Assembly (NCBI GenBank): GCA_963978905.1
Contig: OZ022260.1
Coordinates: forward strand, 18,836,334-18,900,333
DNA: 64,000 nucleotides
From: Trichostrongylus colubriformis
Taxonomy: Eukaryota; Nematoda; Chromadorea; Rhabditida; Trichostrongylidae
Reading direction: 5' to 3'
Below are positions 38,801 through 53,800 of this stretch, piece by piece. Every line of letters begins with the position of its first letter. Positions within the stretch are counted from its first letter, which is position 1. Below the pieces are notes generated by a model. It did not search any database. It was not told the DNA's origin and saw only the letters and a program-made list of their open reading frames with translations. A program made the translations under genes and the position numbers.

Positions 38801-41800
38801 ACGTCCCTCATGAGAAGACAATGGTGATCACTGAAGAAGTTCCACCTGCAAAGGATATGTACTACGACTATCCCACGACTGCAGCATACGAAGGTCCACT
38901 TGACAGCACTCCACGAACTGAGGACGTCTACGGAGAACCGCTCACCCACCACGTTAGCGTATATCACAGTGGACGATCCGATGAGCCTGCATCGAAACCC
39001 GAAGAACGCATCGACATTGCAGATGCTGCAAAGGCACTCGGTGAGAGAGTAACCGGACTGTTCAAGAGAGGCCCTGCCCATCTTGATTATCCTGTCTCCG
39101 AAAGATACGAAGGACCGGTGGATAGCACTCATCGCATGGAAGACATCTATGGTGAACCACTTACCCATCATGTCACCGTGTATCACAGTGGTCGTTCTGA
39201 CGAGCCAGTGCCGAAGCCCGAAGAAGAACGCATCGACATTGCAGATGCTGCAAAGGCACTCGGTGAGCGAGTAACCGGACTGTTCAAGAGAGGCCCTGCC
39301 CATCTTGATTATCCTGTCTCCGAAAGATACGAAGGACCGGTGGATAGCACTCATCGCATGGAAGACATCTATGGTGAACCACTTACCCATCATGTCACCG
39401 TGTATCACAGTGGTCGTTCTGACGAGCCAGTGCCGAAGCCCGAAGAAGAACGCATCGACATTGCAGATGCTGCAAAGGCACTCGGTGAGCGAGTAACCGG
39501 ACTGTTCAAGAGAGGCCCTGCCCATCTTGATTATCCTGTCTCCGAAGGATACGAAGGACCGGTGGATAGCACTCATCGCATGGAAGACATCTATGGTGAA
39601 CCACTTACCCATCATGTCACCGTGTATCACAGTGGTCGTTCTGACGAGCCAGTGCCGAAGCCCGAAGAAGAACGCATCGACATTGCAGATGCTGCAAAGG
39701 CACTCGGTGAGCGAGTAACCGGACTGTTCAAGAGAGGCCCTGCCCATCTTGATTATCCGGTCTCCGAAAGATACGAAGGACCGGTGGATAGCACTCATCG
39801 CATGGACGACATCTATGGTGAACCTCTTACCCATCATGTCACCGTGTATCACAGTGGACGTTCTGACGAGCCAGTGCCGAAGCCCGAAGAAGAACGCGTT
39901 GACATCGCAGATGCTGCAAAGGCGTTTGGTGAGAAGATCACTGGACTGTTCAAGAGAAGACCAACTATTCCGGATTATCCGACTTCAGAACCCTATTATG
40001 GTCCTCTGGCGGATACAGCACCACGTGAAGACATCGAGTCACAGCCACTAAGAACAGTGGTAACTGTTTATCACAGTGGACGATCTGACGTCCCTCATGA
40101 GAAGACAATGGTGATCACTGAAGAAGTTCCACCTGCAAAGGATATGTACTACGACTATCCCACGACTGCAGCATACGAAGGTCCACTTGACAGCACTCCA
40201 CGAACTGAGGACGTCTACGGAGAACCGCTCACCCACCACGTTAGCGTATATCACAGTGGACGATCCGATGAGCCTGCATCGAAACCCGAAGAACGCATCG
40301 ACATTGCAGATGCTGCAAAGGCACTCGGTGAGAGAGTAACCGGACTGTTCAAGAGAGGCCCTGCCCATCTTGATTATCCTGTCTCCGAAAGATACGAAGG
40401 ACCGGTGGATAGCACTCATCGCATGGAAGACATCTATGGTGAACCACTTACCCATCATGTCACCGTGTATCACAGTGGTCGTTCTGACGAGCCAGTGCCG
40501 AAGCCCGAAGAAGAACGCATCGACATTGCAGATGCTGCAAAGGCACTCGGTGAGCGAGTAACCGGACTGTTCAAGAGAGGCCCTGCCCATCTTGATTATC
40601 CTGTCTCCGAAAGATACGAAGGACCGGTGGATAGCACTCATCGCATGGACGACATCTATGGTGAACCTCTTACCCATCATGTCACCGTGTATCACAGTGG
40701 ACGTTCTGACGAGCCAGTGCCGAAGCCCGAAGAAGAACGCGTTGACATCGCAGATGCTGCAAAGGCGTTTGGTGAGAAGATCACTGGACTGTTCAAGAGA
40801 AGACCAACTATTCCGGATTATCCGACTTCAGAACCCTATTATGGTCCTCTGGCGGATACAGCACCACGTGAAGACATCGAGTCACAGCCACTAAGAACAG
40901 TGGTAACTGTTTATCACAGTGGACGATCTGACGTCCCTCATGAGAAGACAATGGTGATCACTGAAGAAGTTCCACCTGCAAAGGATATGTACTACGACTA
41001 TCCCACGACTGCAGCATACGAAGGTCCACTTGACAGCACTCCACGAACTGAGGACGTCTACGGAGAACCGCTCACCCACCACGTTAGCGTATATCACAGT
41101 GGACGATCCGATGAGCCTGCACCGAAACCCGAAGAAGAACGCATCGACATTGCAGATGCTGCAAAGGCACTCGGTGAGAGAGTAACCGGACTGTTCAAGA
41201 GAGGCCCTGCCCATCTTGATTATCCTGTCTCCGAAAGATACGAAGGACCGGTGGATAGCACTCATCGCATGGACGACATCTATGGTGAACCTCTTACCCA
41301 TCATGTCACCGTGTATCACAGTGGACGTTCTGACGAGCCAGTGCCGAAGCCCGAAGAAGAACGCGTTGACATCGCAGATGCTGCAAAGGCGTTTGGTGAG
41401 AAGATCACTGGACTGTTCAAGAGAAGACCAACTATTCCGGATTATCCGACTTCAGAACCCTATTATGGTCCTCTGGCGGATACAGCACCACGTGAAGACA
41501 TCGAGTCACAGCCACTAAGAACAGTGGTAACTGTTTATCACAGTGGACGATCTGACGTCCCTCATGAGAAGACAATGGTGATCACTGAAGAAGTTCCACC
41601 TGCAAAGGATATGTACTACGACTATCCCACGACTGCAGCATACGAAGGTCCACTTGACAGCACTCCACGAACTGAGGACGTCTACGGAGAACCGCTCACC
41701 CACCACGTTAGCGTATATCACAGTGGACGATCCGATGAGCCTGCACCGAAACCCGAAGAAGAACGCATCGACATTGCAGATGCTGCAAAGGCACTCGGTG

Positions 41801-44800
41801 AGAGAGTAACCGGACTGTTCAAGAGAGGCCCTGCCCATCTTGATTATCCTGTCTCCGAAAGATACGAAGGACCGGTGGATAGCATTCATCGCATGGACGA
41901 CATCTATGGTGAACCTCTTACCCATCATGTCACCGTGTATCACAGTGGACGTTCTGACGAGCCAGTGCCGAAGCCCGAAGAAGAACGCGTTGACATCGCA
42001 GATGCTGCAAAGGCGTTTGGTGAGAAGATCACTGGACTGTTCAAGAGAAGACCAACTATTCCGGATTATCCGACTTCAGAACCCTATTATGGTCCTCTGG
42101 CGGATACAGCACCACGTGAAGACATCGAGTCACAGCCACTAAGAACAGTGGTAACTGTTTATCACAGTGGACGATCTGACGTCCCTCATGAGAAGACAAT
42201 GGTGATCACTGAAGAAGTTCCACCTGCAAAGGATATGTACTACGACTATCCCACGACTGCAGCATACGAAGGTCCACTTGACAGCACTCCACGAACTGAG
42301 GACGTCTACGGAGAACCGCTCACCCACCACGTTAGCGTATATCACAGTGGACGATCCGATGAGCCTGCACCGAAACCCGAAGAAGAACGCATCGACATTG
42401 CAGATGCTGCAAAGGCACTCGGTGAGAGAGTAACCGGACTGTTCAAGAGAGGCCCTGCCCATCTTGATTATCCTGTCTCCGAAAGATACGAAGGACCGGT
42501 GGATAGCACTCATCGCATGGAAGACATCTATGGTGAACCACTTACCCATCATGTCACCGTGTATCACAGTGGTCGTTCTGACGAGCCAGTGCCGAAGCCC
42601 GAAGAAGAACGCATCGACATTGCAGATGCTGCAAAGGCACTCGGTGAGCGAGTAACCGGACTGTTCAAGAGAGGCCCTGCCCATCTTGATTATCCGGTCT
42701 CCGAAAGATACGAAGGACCGGTGGATAGCACTCATCGCATGGACGACATCTATGGTGAACCTCTTACCCATCATGTCACCGTGTATCACAGTGGACGTTC
42801 TGACGAGCCAGTGCCGAAGCCCGAAGAAGAACGCGTTGACATCGCAGATGCTGCAAAGGCGTTTGGTGAGAAGATCACTGGACTGTTCAAGAGAAGACCA
42901 ACTATTCCGGATTATCCGACATCAGAACCCTATTATGGTCCTCTGGCGGATACAGCACCACGTGAAGACATCGAGTCACAGCCACTAAGAACAGTGGTAA
43001 CTGTTTATCACAGTGGACGATCTGACGTCCCTCATGAGAAGACAATGGTGATCACTGAAGAAGTTCCACCTGCAAAGGATATGTACTACGACTATCCCAC
43101 GACTGCAGCATACGAAGGTCCACTTGACAGCACTCCACGAACTGAGGACGTCTACGGAGAACCGCTCACCCACCACGTTAGCGTATATCACAGTGGACGA
43201 TCCGATGAGCCTGCATCGAAACCCGAAGAACGCATCGACATTGCAGATGCTGCAAAGGCACTCGGTGAGAGAGTAACCGGACTGTTCAAGAGAGGCCCTG
43301 CCCATCTTGATTATCCTGTCTCCGAAAGATACGAAGGACCGGTGGATAGCACTCATCGCATGGAAGACATCTATGGTGAACCGCTCACCCACCACGTTAG
43401 CGTATATCACAGTGGACGATGCGATGAGCCTGCACCGAAACCCGAAGAAGAACGCATCGACATTGCAGATGCTGCAAAGGCACTCGGTGAGAGAGTAACC
43501 GGACTGTTCAAGAGAGGCCCTGCCCATCTTGATTATCCTGTCTCCGAAAGATACGAAGGACCGGTGGATAGCACTCATCGCATGGAAGACATCTATGGTG
43601 AACCACTTACACATCATGTCACCGTGTATCACAGTGGTCGTTCTGACGAGCCAGTGCCGAAGCCCGAAGAAGAACGCATCGACATTGCAGATGCTGCAAA
43701 GGCACTCGGTGAGCGAGTAACCGGACTGTTCAAGAGAGGCCCTGCCCATCTTGATTATCCTGTCTCCGAAAGATACGAAGGACCGGTGGATAGCACTCAT
43801 CGCATGGAAGACATCTATGGTGAACCACTTACCCATCATGTCACCGTGTATCACAGTGGTCGTTCTGACGAGCCAGTGCCGAAGCCCGAAGAAGAACGCA
43901 TCGACATTGCAGATGCTGCAAAGGCACTCGGTGAGCGAGTAACCGGACTGTTCAAGAGAGGCCCTGCCCATCTTGATTATCCGGTCTCCGAAAGATACGA
44001 AGGACCGGTGGATAGCACTCATCGCATGGACGACATCTATGGTGAACCTCTTACCCATCATGTCACCGTGTATCACAGTGGACGTTCTGACGAGCCAGTG
44101 CCGAAGCCCGAAGAAGAACGCGTTGACATCGCAGATGCTGCAAAGGCGTTTGGTGAGAAGATCACTGGACTGTTCAAGAGAAGACCAACTATTCCGGATT
44201 ATCCGACTTCAGAACCCTATTATGGTCCTCTGGCGGATACAGCACCACGTGAAGACATCGAGTCACAGCCACTAAGAACAGTGGTAACTGTTTATCACAG
44301 TGGACGATCTGACGTCCCTCATGAGAAGACAATGGTGATCACTGAAGAAGTTCCACCTGCAAAGGATATGTACTACGACTATCCCACGACTGCAGCATAC
44401 GAAGGTCCACTTGACAGCACTCCACGAACTGAGGACGTCTACGGAGAACCGCTCACCCACCACGTTAGCGTATATCACAGTGGACGATCCGATGAGCCTG
44501 CATCGAAACCCGAAGAACGCATCGACATTGCAGATGCTGCAAAGGCACTCGGTGAGAGAGTAACCGGACTGTTCAAGAGAGGCCCTGCCCATCTTGATTA
44601 TCCTGTCTCCGAAAGATACGAAGGACCGGTGGATAGCACTCATCGCATGGAAGACATCTATGGTGAACCACTTACCCATCATGTCACCGTGTATCACAGT
44701 GGTCGTTCTGACGAGCCAGTGCCGAAGCCCGAAGAAGAACGCATCGACATTGCAGATGCTGCAAAGGCACTCGGTGAGCGAGTAACCGGACTGTTCAAGA

Positions 44801-47800
44801 GAGGCCCTGCCCATCTTGATTATCCTGTCTCCGAAAGATACGAAGGACCGGTGGATAGCACTCATCGCATGGACGACATCTATGGTGAACCTCTTACCCA
44901 TCATGTCACCGTGTATCACAGTGGACGTTCTGACGAGCCAGTGCCGAAGCCCGAAGAAGAACGCGTTGACATCGCAGATGCTGCAAAGGCGTTTGGTGAG
45001 AAGATCACTGGACTGTTCAAGAGAAGACCAACTATTCCGGATTATCCGACTTCAGAACCCTATTATGGTCCTCTGGCGGATACAGCACCACGTGAAGACA
45101 TCGAGTCACAGCCACTAAGAACAGTGGTAACTGTTTATCACAGTGGACGATCTGACGTCCCTCATGAGAAGACAATGGTGATCACTGAAGAAGTTCCACC
45201 TGCAAAGGATATGTACTACGACTATCCCACGACTGCAGCATACGAAGGTCCACTTGACAGCACTCCACGAACTGAGGACGTCTACGGAGAACCGCTCACC
45301 CACCACGTTAGCGTATATCACAGTGGACGATCCGATGAGCCTGCATCGAAACCCGAAGAACGCATCGACATTGCAGATGCTGCAAAGGCACTCGGTGAGA
45401 GAGTAACCGGACTGTTCAAGAGAGGCCCTGCCCATCTTGATTATCCTGTCTCCGAAAGATACGAAGGACCGGTGGATAGCACTCATCGCATGGAAGACAT
45501 CTATGGTGAACCACTTACCCATCATGTCACCGTGTATCACAGTGGTCGTTCTGACGAGCCAGTGCCGAAGCCCGAAGAAGAACGCATCGACATTGCAGAT
45601 GCTGCAAAGGCACTCGGTGAGCGAGTAACCGGACTGTTCAAGAGAGGCCCTGCCCATCTTGATTATCCTGTCTCCGAAAGATACGAAGGACCGGTGGATA
45701 GCACTCATCGCATGGACGACATCTATGGTGAACCTCTTACCCATCATGTCACCGTGTATCACAGTGGACGTTCTGACGAGCCAGTGCCGAAGCCCGAAGA
45801 AGAACGCGTTGACATCGCAGATGCTGCAAAGGCGTTTGGTGAGAAGATCACTGGACTGTTCAAGAGAAGACCAACTATTCCGGATTATCCGACTTCAGAA
45901 CCCTATTATGGTCCTCTGGCGGATACAGCACCACGTGAAGACATCGAGTCACAGCCACTAAGAACAGTGGTAACTGTTTATCACAGTGGACGATCTGACG
46001 TCCCTCATGAGAAGACAATGGTGATCACTGAAGAAGTTCCACCTGCAAAGGATATGTACTACGACTATCCCACGACTGCAGCATACGAAGGTCCACTTGA
46101 CAGCACTCCACGAACTGAGGACGTCTACGGAGAACCGCTCACCCACCACGTTAGCGTATATCACAGTGGACGATCCGATGAGCCTGCACCGAAACCCGAA
46201 GAAGAACGCATCGACATTGCAGATGCTGCAAAGGCACTCGGTGAGAGAGTAACCGGACTGTTCAAGAGAGGCCCTGCCCATCTTGATTATCCTGTCTCCG
46301 AAAGATACGAAGGACCGGTGGATAGCACTCATCGCATGGACGACATCTATGGTGAACCTCTTACCCATCATGTCACCGTGTATCACAGTGGACGTTCTGA
46401 CGAGCCAGTGCCGAAGCCCGAAGAAGAACGCGTTGACATCGCAGATGCTGCAAAGGCGTTTGGTGAGAAGATCACTGGACTGTTCAAGAGAAGACCAACT
46501 ATTCCGGATTATCCGACTTCAGAACCCTATTATGGTCCTCTGGCGGATACAGCACCACGTGAAGACATCGAGTCACAGCCACTAAGAACAGTGGTAACTG
46601 TTTATCACAGTGGACGATCTGACGTCCCTCATGAGAAGACAATGGTCATCACTGAAGAAGTTCCACCTGCAAAGGATATGTACTACGACTATCCCACGAC
46701 TGCAGCATACGAAGGTCCACTTGACAGCACTCCACGAACTGAGGACGTCTACGGAGAACCGCTCACCCACCACGTTAGCGTATATCACAGTGGACGATCC
46801 GATGAGCCTGCATCGAAACCCGAAGAACGCATCGACATTGCAGATGCTGCAAAGGCACTCGGTGAGAGAGTAACCGGACTGTTCAAGAGAGGCCCTGCCC
46901 ATCTTGATTATCCTGTCTCCGAAAGATACGAAGGACCGGTGGATAGCACTCATCGCATGGAAGACATCTATGGTGAACCACTTACCCATCATGTCACCGT
47001 GTATCACAGTGGTCGTTCTGACGAGCCAGTGCCGAAGCCCGAAGAAGAACGCATCGACATTGCAGATGCTGCAAAGGCACTCGGTGAGCGAGTAACCGGA
47101 CTGTTCAAGAGAGGCCCTGCCCATCTTGATTATCCTGTCTCCGAAAGATACGAAGGACCGGTGGATAGCACTCATCGCATGGAAGACATCTATGGTGAAC
47201 CACTTACCCATCATGTCACCGTGTATCACAGTGGTCGTTCTGACGAGCCAGTGCCGAAGCCCGAAGAAGAACGCATCGACATTGCAGATGCTGCAAAGGC
47301 ACTCGGTGAGCGAGTAACCGGACTGTTCAAGAGAGGCCCTGCCCATCTTGATTATCCTGTCTCCGAAGGATACGAAGGACCGGTGGATAGCACTCATCGC
47401 ATGGAAGACATCTATGGTGAACCACTTACCCATCATGTCACCGTGTATCACAGTGGTCGTTCTGACGAGCCAGTGCCGAAGCCCGAAGAAGAACGCATCG
47501 ACATTGCAGATGCTGCAAAGGCACTCGGTGAGCGAGTAACCGGACTGTTCAAGAGAGGCCCTGCCCATCTTGATTATCCGGTCTCCGAAAGATACGAAGG
47601 ACCGGTGGATAGCACTCATCGCATGGACGACATCTATGGTGAACCTCTTACCCATCATGTCACCGTGTATCACAGTGGACGTTCTGACGAGCCAGTGCCG
47701 AAGCCCGAAGAAGAACGCGTTGACATCGCAGATGCTGCAAAGGCGTTTGGTGAGAAGATCACTGGACTGTTCAAGAGAAGACCAACTATTCCGGATTATC

Positions 47801-50800
47801 CGACTTCAGAACCCTATTATGGTCCTCTGGCGGATACAGCACCACGTGAAGACATCGAGTCACAGCCACTAAGAACAGTGGTAACTGTTTATCACAGTGG
47901 ACGATCTGACGTCCCTCATGAGAAGACAATGGTGATCACTGAAGAAGTTCCACCTGCAAAGGATATGTACTACGACTATCCCACGACTGCAGCATACGAA
48001 GGTCCACTTGACAGCACTCCACGAACTGAGGACGTCTACGGAGAACCGCTCACCCACCACGTTAGCGTATATCACAGTGGACGATCCGATGAGCCTGCAT
48101 CGAAACCCGAAGAACGCATCGACATTGCAGATGCTGCAAAGGCACTCGGTGAGAGAGTAACCGGACTGTTCAAGAGAGGCCCTGCCCATCTTGATTATCC
48201 TGTCTCCGAAAGATACGAAGGACCGGTGGATAGCACTCATCGCATGGAAGACATCTATGGTGAACCACTTACCCATCATGTCACCGTGTATCACAGTGGT
48301 CGTTCTGACGAGCCAGTGCCGAAGCCCGAAGAAGAACGCATCGACATTGCAGATGCTGCAAAGGCACTCGGTGAGCGAGTAACCGGACTGTTCAAGAGAG
48401 GCCCTGCCCATCTTGATTATCCTGTCTCCGAAAGATACGAAGGACCGGTGGATAGCACTCATCGCATGGACGACATCTATGGTGAACCTCTTACCCATCA
48501 TGTCACCGTGTATCACAGTGGACGTTCTGACGAGCCAGTGCCGAAGCCCGAAGAAGAACGCGTTGACATCGCAGATGCTGCAAAGGCGTTTGGTGAGAAG
48601 ATCACTGGACTGTTCAAGAGAAGACCAACTATTCCGGATTATCCGACTTCAGAACCCTATTATGGTCCTCTGGCGGATACAGCACCACGTGAAGACATCG
48701 AGTCACAGCCACTAAGAACAGTGGTAACTGTTTATCACAGTGGACGATCTGACGTCCCTCATGAGAAGACAATGGTGATCACTGAAGAAGTTCCACCTGC
48801 AAAGGATATGTACTACGACTATCCCACGACTGCAGCATACGAAGGTCCACTTGACAGCACTCCACGAACTGAGGACGTCTACGGAGAACCGCTCACCCAC
48901 CACGTTAGCGTATATCACAGTGGACGATCCGATGAGCCTGCATCGAAACCCGAAGAACGCATCGACATTGCAGATGCTGCAAAGGCACTCGGTGAGAGAG
49001 TAACCGGACTGTTCAAGAGAGGCCCTGCCCATCTTGATTATCCTGTCTCCGAAAGATACGAAGGACCGGTGGATAGCACTCATCGCATGGAAGACATCTA
49101 TGGTGAACCACTTACCCATCATGTCACCGTGTATCACAGTGGTCGTTCTGACGAGCCAGTGCCGAAGCCCGAAGAAGAACGCATCGACATTGCAGATGCT
49201 GCAAAGGCACTCGGTGAGCGAGTAACCGGACTGTTCAAGAGAGGCCCTGCCCATCTTGATTATCCTGTCTCCGAAAGATACGAAGGACCGGTGGATAGCA
49301 CTCATCGCATGGACGACATCTATGGTGAACCTCTTACCCATCATGTCACCGTGTATCACAGTGGACGTTCTGACGAGCCAGTGCCGAAGCCCGAAGAAGA
49401 ACGCGTTGACATCGCAGATGCTGCAAAGGCGTTTGGTGAGAAGATCACTGGACTGTTCAAGAGAAGACCAACTATTCCGGATTATCCGACTTCAGAACCC
49501 TATTATGGTCCTCTGGCGGATACAGCACCACGTGAAGACATCGAGTCACAGCCACTAAGAACAGTGGTAACTGTTTATCACAGTGGACGATCTGACGTCC
49601 CTCATGAGAAGACAATGGTGATCACTGAAGAAGTTCCACCTGCAAAGGATATGTACTACGACTATCCCACGACTGCAGCATACGAAGGTCCACTTGACAG
49701 CACTCCACGAACTGAGGACGTCTACGGAGAACCGCTCACCCACCACGTTAGCGTATATCACAGTGGACGATCCGATGAGCCTGCACCGAAACCCGAAGAA
49801 GAACGCATCGACATTGCAGATGCTGCAAAGGCACTCGGTGAGAGAGTAACCGGACTGTTCAAGAGAGGCCCTGCCCATCTTGATTATCCTGTCTCCGAAA
49901 GATACGAAGGACCGGTGGATAGCACTCATCGCATGGACGACATCTATGGTGAACCTCTTACCCATCATGTCACCGTGTATCACAGTGGACGTTCTGACGA
50001 GCCAGTGCCGAAGCCCGAAGAAGAACGCGTTGACATCGCAGATGCTGCAAAGGCGTTTGGTGAGAAGATCACTGGACTGTTCAAGAGAAGACCAACTATT
50101 CCGGATTATCCGACTTCAGAACCCTATTATGGTCCTCTGGCGGATACAGCACCACGTGAAGACATCGAGTCACAGCCACTAAGAACAGTGGTAACTGTTT
50201 ATCACAGTGGACGATCTGACGTCCCTCATGAGAAGACAATGGTCATCACTGAAGAAGTTCCACCTGCAAAGGATATGTACTACGACTATCCCACGACTGC
50301 AGCATACGAAGGTCCACTTGACAGCACTCCACGAACTGAGGACGTCTACGGAGAACCGCTCACCCACCACGTTAGCGTATATCACAGTGGACGATCCGAT
50401 GAGCCTGCATCGAAACCCGAAGAACGCATCGACATTGCAGATGCTGCAAAGGCACTCGGTGAGAGAGTAACCGGACTGTTCAAGAGAGGCCCTGCCCATC
50501 TTGATTATCCTGTCTCCGAAAGATACGAAGGACCGGTGGATAGCACTCATCGCATGGAAGACATCTATGGTGAACCACTTACCCATCATGTCACCGTGTA
50601 TCACAGTGGTCGTTCTGACGAGCCAGTGCCGAAGCCCGAAGAAGAACGCATCGACATTGCAGATGCTGCAAAGGCACTCGGTGAGCGAGTAACCGGACTG
50701 TTCAAGAGAGGCCCTGCCCATCTTGATTATCCTGTCTCCGAAAGATACGAAGGACCGGTGGATAGCACTCATCGCATGGAAGACATCTATGGTGAACCAC

Positions 50801-53800
50801 TTACCCATCATGTCACCGTGTATCACAGTGGTCGTTCTGACGAGCCAGTGCCGAAGCCCGAAGAAGAACGCATCGACATTGCAGATGCTGCAAAGGCACT
50901 CGGTGAGCGAGTAACCGGACTGTTCAAGAGAGGCCCTGCCCATCTTGATTATCCTGTCTCCGAAGGATACGAAGGACCGGTGGATAGCACTCATCGCATG
51001 GAAGACATCTATGGTGAACCACTTACCCATCATGTCACCGTGTATCACAGTGGTCGTTCTGACGAGCCAGTGCCGAAGCCCGAAGAAGAACGCATCGACA
51101 TTGCAGATGCTGCAAAGGCACTCGGTGAGCGAGTAACCGGACTGTTCAAGAGAGGCCCTGCCCATCTTGATTATCCGGTCTCCGAAAGATACGAAGGACC
51201 GGTGGATAGCACTCATCGCATGGACGACATCTATGGTGAACCTCTTACCCATCATGTCACCGTGTATCACAGTGGACGTTCTGACGAGCCAGTGCCGAAG
51301 CCCGAAGAAGAACGCGTTGACATCGCAGATGCTGCAAAGGCGTTTGGTGAGAAGATCACTGGACTGTTCAAGAGAAGACCAACTATTCCGGATTATCCGA
51401 CTTCAGAACCCTATTATGGTCCTCTGGCGGATACAGCACCACGTGAAGACATCGAGTCACAGCCACTAAGAACAGTGGTAACTGTTTATCACAGTGGACG
51501 ATCTGACGTCCCTCATGAGAAGACAATGGTGATCACTGAAGAAGTTCCACCTGCAAAGGATATGTACTACGACTATCCCACGACTGCAGCATACGAAGGT
51601 CCACTTGACAGCACTCCACGAACTGAGGACGTCTACGGAGAACCGCTCACCCACCACGTTAGCGTATATCACAGTGGACGATCCGATGAGCCTGCATCGA
51701 AACCCGAAGAACGCATCGACATTGCAGATGCTGCAAAGGCACTCGGTGAGAGAGTAACCGGACTGTTCAAGAGAGGCCCTGCCCATCTTGATTATCCTGT
51801 CTCCGAAAGATACGAAGGACCGGTGGATAGCACTCATCGCATGGAAGACATCTATGGTGAACCACTTACCCATCATGTCACCGTGTATCACAGTGGTCGT
51901 TCTGACGAGCCAGTGCCGAAGCCCGAAGAAGAACGCATCGACATTGCAGATGCTGCAAAGGCACTCGGTGAGCGAGTAACCGGACTGTTCAAGAGAGGCC
52001 CTGCCCATCTTGATTATCCTGTCTCCGAAAGATACGAAGGACCGGTGGATAGCACTCATCGCATGGACGACATCTATGGTGAACCTCTTACCCATCATGT
52101 CACCGTGTATCACAGTGGACGTTCTGACGAGCCAGTGCCGAAGCCCGAAGAAGAACGCGTTGACATCGCAGATGCTGCAAAGGCGTTTGGTGAGAAGATC
52201 ACTGGACTGTTCAAGAGAAGACCAACTATTCCGGATTATCCGACTTCAGAACCCTATTATGGTCCTCTGGCGGATACAGCACCACGTGAAGACATCGAGT
52301 CACAGCCACTAAGAACAGTGGTAACTGTTTATCACAGTGGACGATCTGACGTCCCTCATGAGAAGACAATGGTGATCACTGAAGAAGTTCCACCTGCAAA
52401 GGATATGTACTACGACTATCCCACGACTGCAGCATACGAAGGTCCACTTGACAGCACTCCACGAACTGAGGACGTCTACGGAGAACCGCTCACCCACCAC
52501 GTTAGCGTATATCACAGTGGACGATCCGATGAGCCTGCACCGAAACCCGAAGAAGAACGCATCGACATTGCAGATGCTGCAAAGGCACTCGGTGAGAGAG
52601 TAACCGGACTGTTCAAGAGAGGCCCTGCCCATCTTGATTATCCTGTCTCCGAAAGATACGAAGGACCGGTGGATAGCACTCATCGCATGGACGACATCTA
52701 TGGTGAACCTCTTACCCATCATGTCACCGTGTATCACAGTGGACGTTCTGACGAGCCAGTGCCGAAGCCCGAAGAAGAACGCGTTGACATCGCAGATGCT
52801 GCAAAGGCGTTTGGTGAGAAGATCACTGGACTGTTCAAGAGAAGACCAACTATTCCGGATTATCCGACTTCAGAACCCTATTATGGTCCTCTGGCGGATA
52901 CAGCACCACGTGAAGACATCGAGTCACAGCCACTAAGAACAGTGGTAACTGTTTATCACAGTGGACGATCTGACGTCCCTCATGAGAAGACAATGGTGAT
53001 CACTGAAGAAGTTCCACCTGCAAAGGATATGTACTACGACTATCCCACGACTGCAGCATACGAAGGTCCACTTGACAGCACTCCACGAACTGAGGACGTC
53101 TACGGAGAACCGCTCACCCACCACGTTAGCGTATATCACAGTGGACGATCCGATGAGCCTGCACCGAAACCCGAAGAAGAACGCATCGACATTGCAGATG
53201 CTGCAAAGGCACTCGGTGAGAGAGTAACCGGACTGTTCAAGAGAGGCCCTGCCCATCTTGATTATCCTGTCTCCGAAAGATACGAAGGACCGGTGGATAG
53301 CATTCATCGCATGGACGACATCTATGGTGAACCTCTTACCCATCATGTCACCGTGTATCACAGTGGACGTTCTGACGAGCCAGTGCCGAAGCCCGAAGAA
53401 GAACGCGTTGACATCGCAGATGCTGCAAAGGCGTTTGGTGAGAAGATCACTGGACTGTTCAAGAGAAGACCAACTATTCCGGATTATCCGACTTCAGAAC
53501 CCTATTATGGTCCTCTGGCGGATACAGCACCACGTGAAGACATCGAGTCACAGCCACTAAGAACAGTGGTAACTGTTTATCACAGTGGACGATCTGACGT
53601 CCCTCATGAGAAGACAATGGTGATCACTGAAGAAGTTCCACCTGCAAAGGATATGTACTACGACTATCCCACGACTGCAGCATACGAAGGTCCACTTGAC
53701 AGCACTCCACGAACTGAGGACGTCTACGGAGAACCGCTCACCCACCACGTTAGCGTATATCACAGTGGACGATCCGATGAGCCTGCACCGAAACCCGAAG

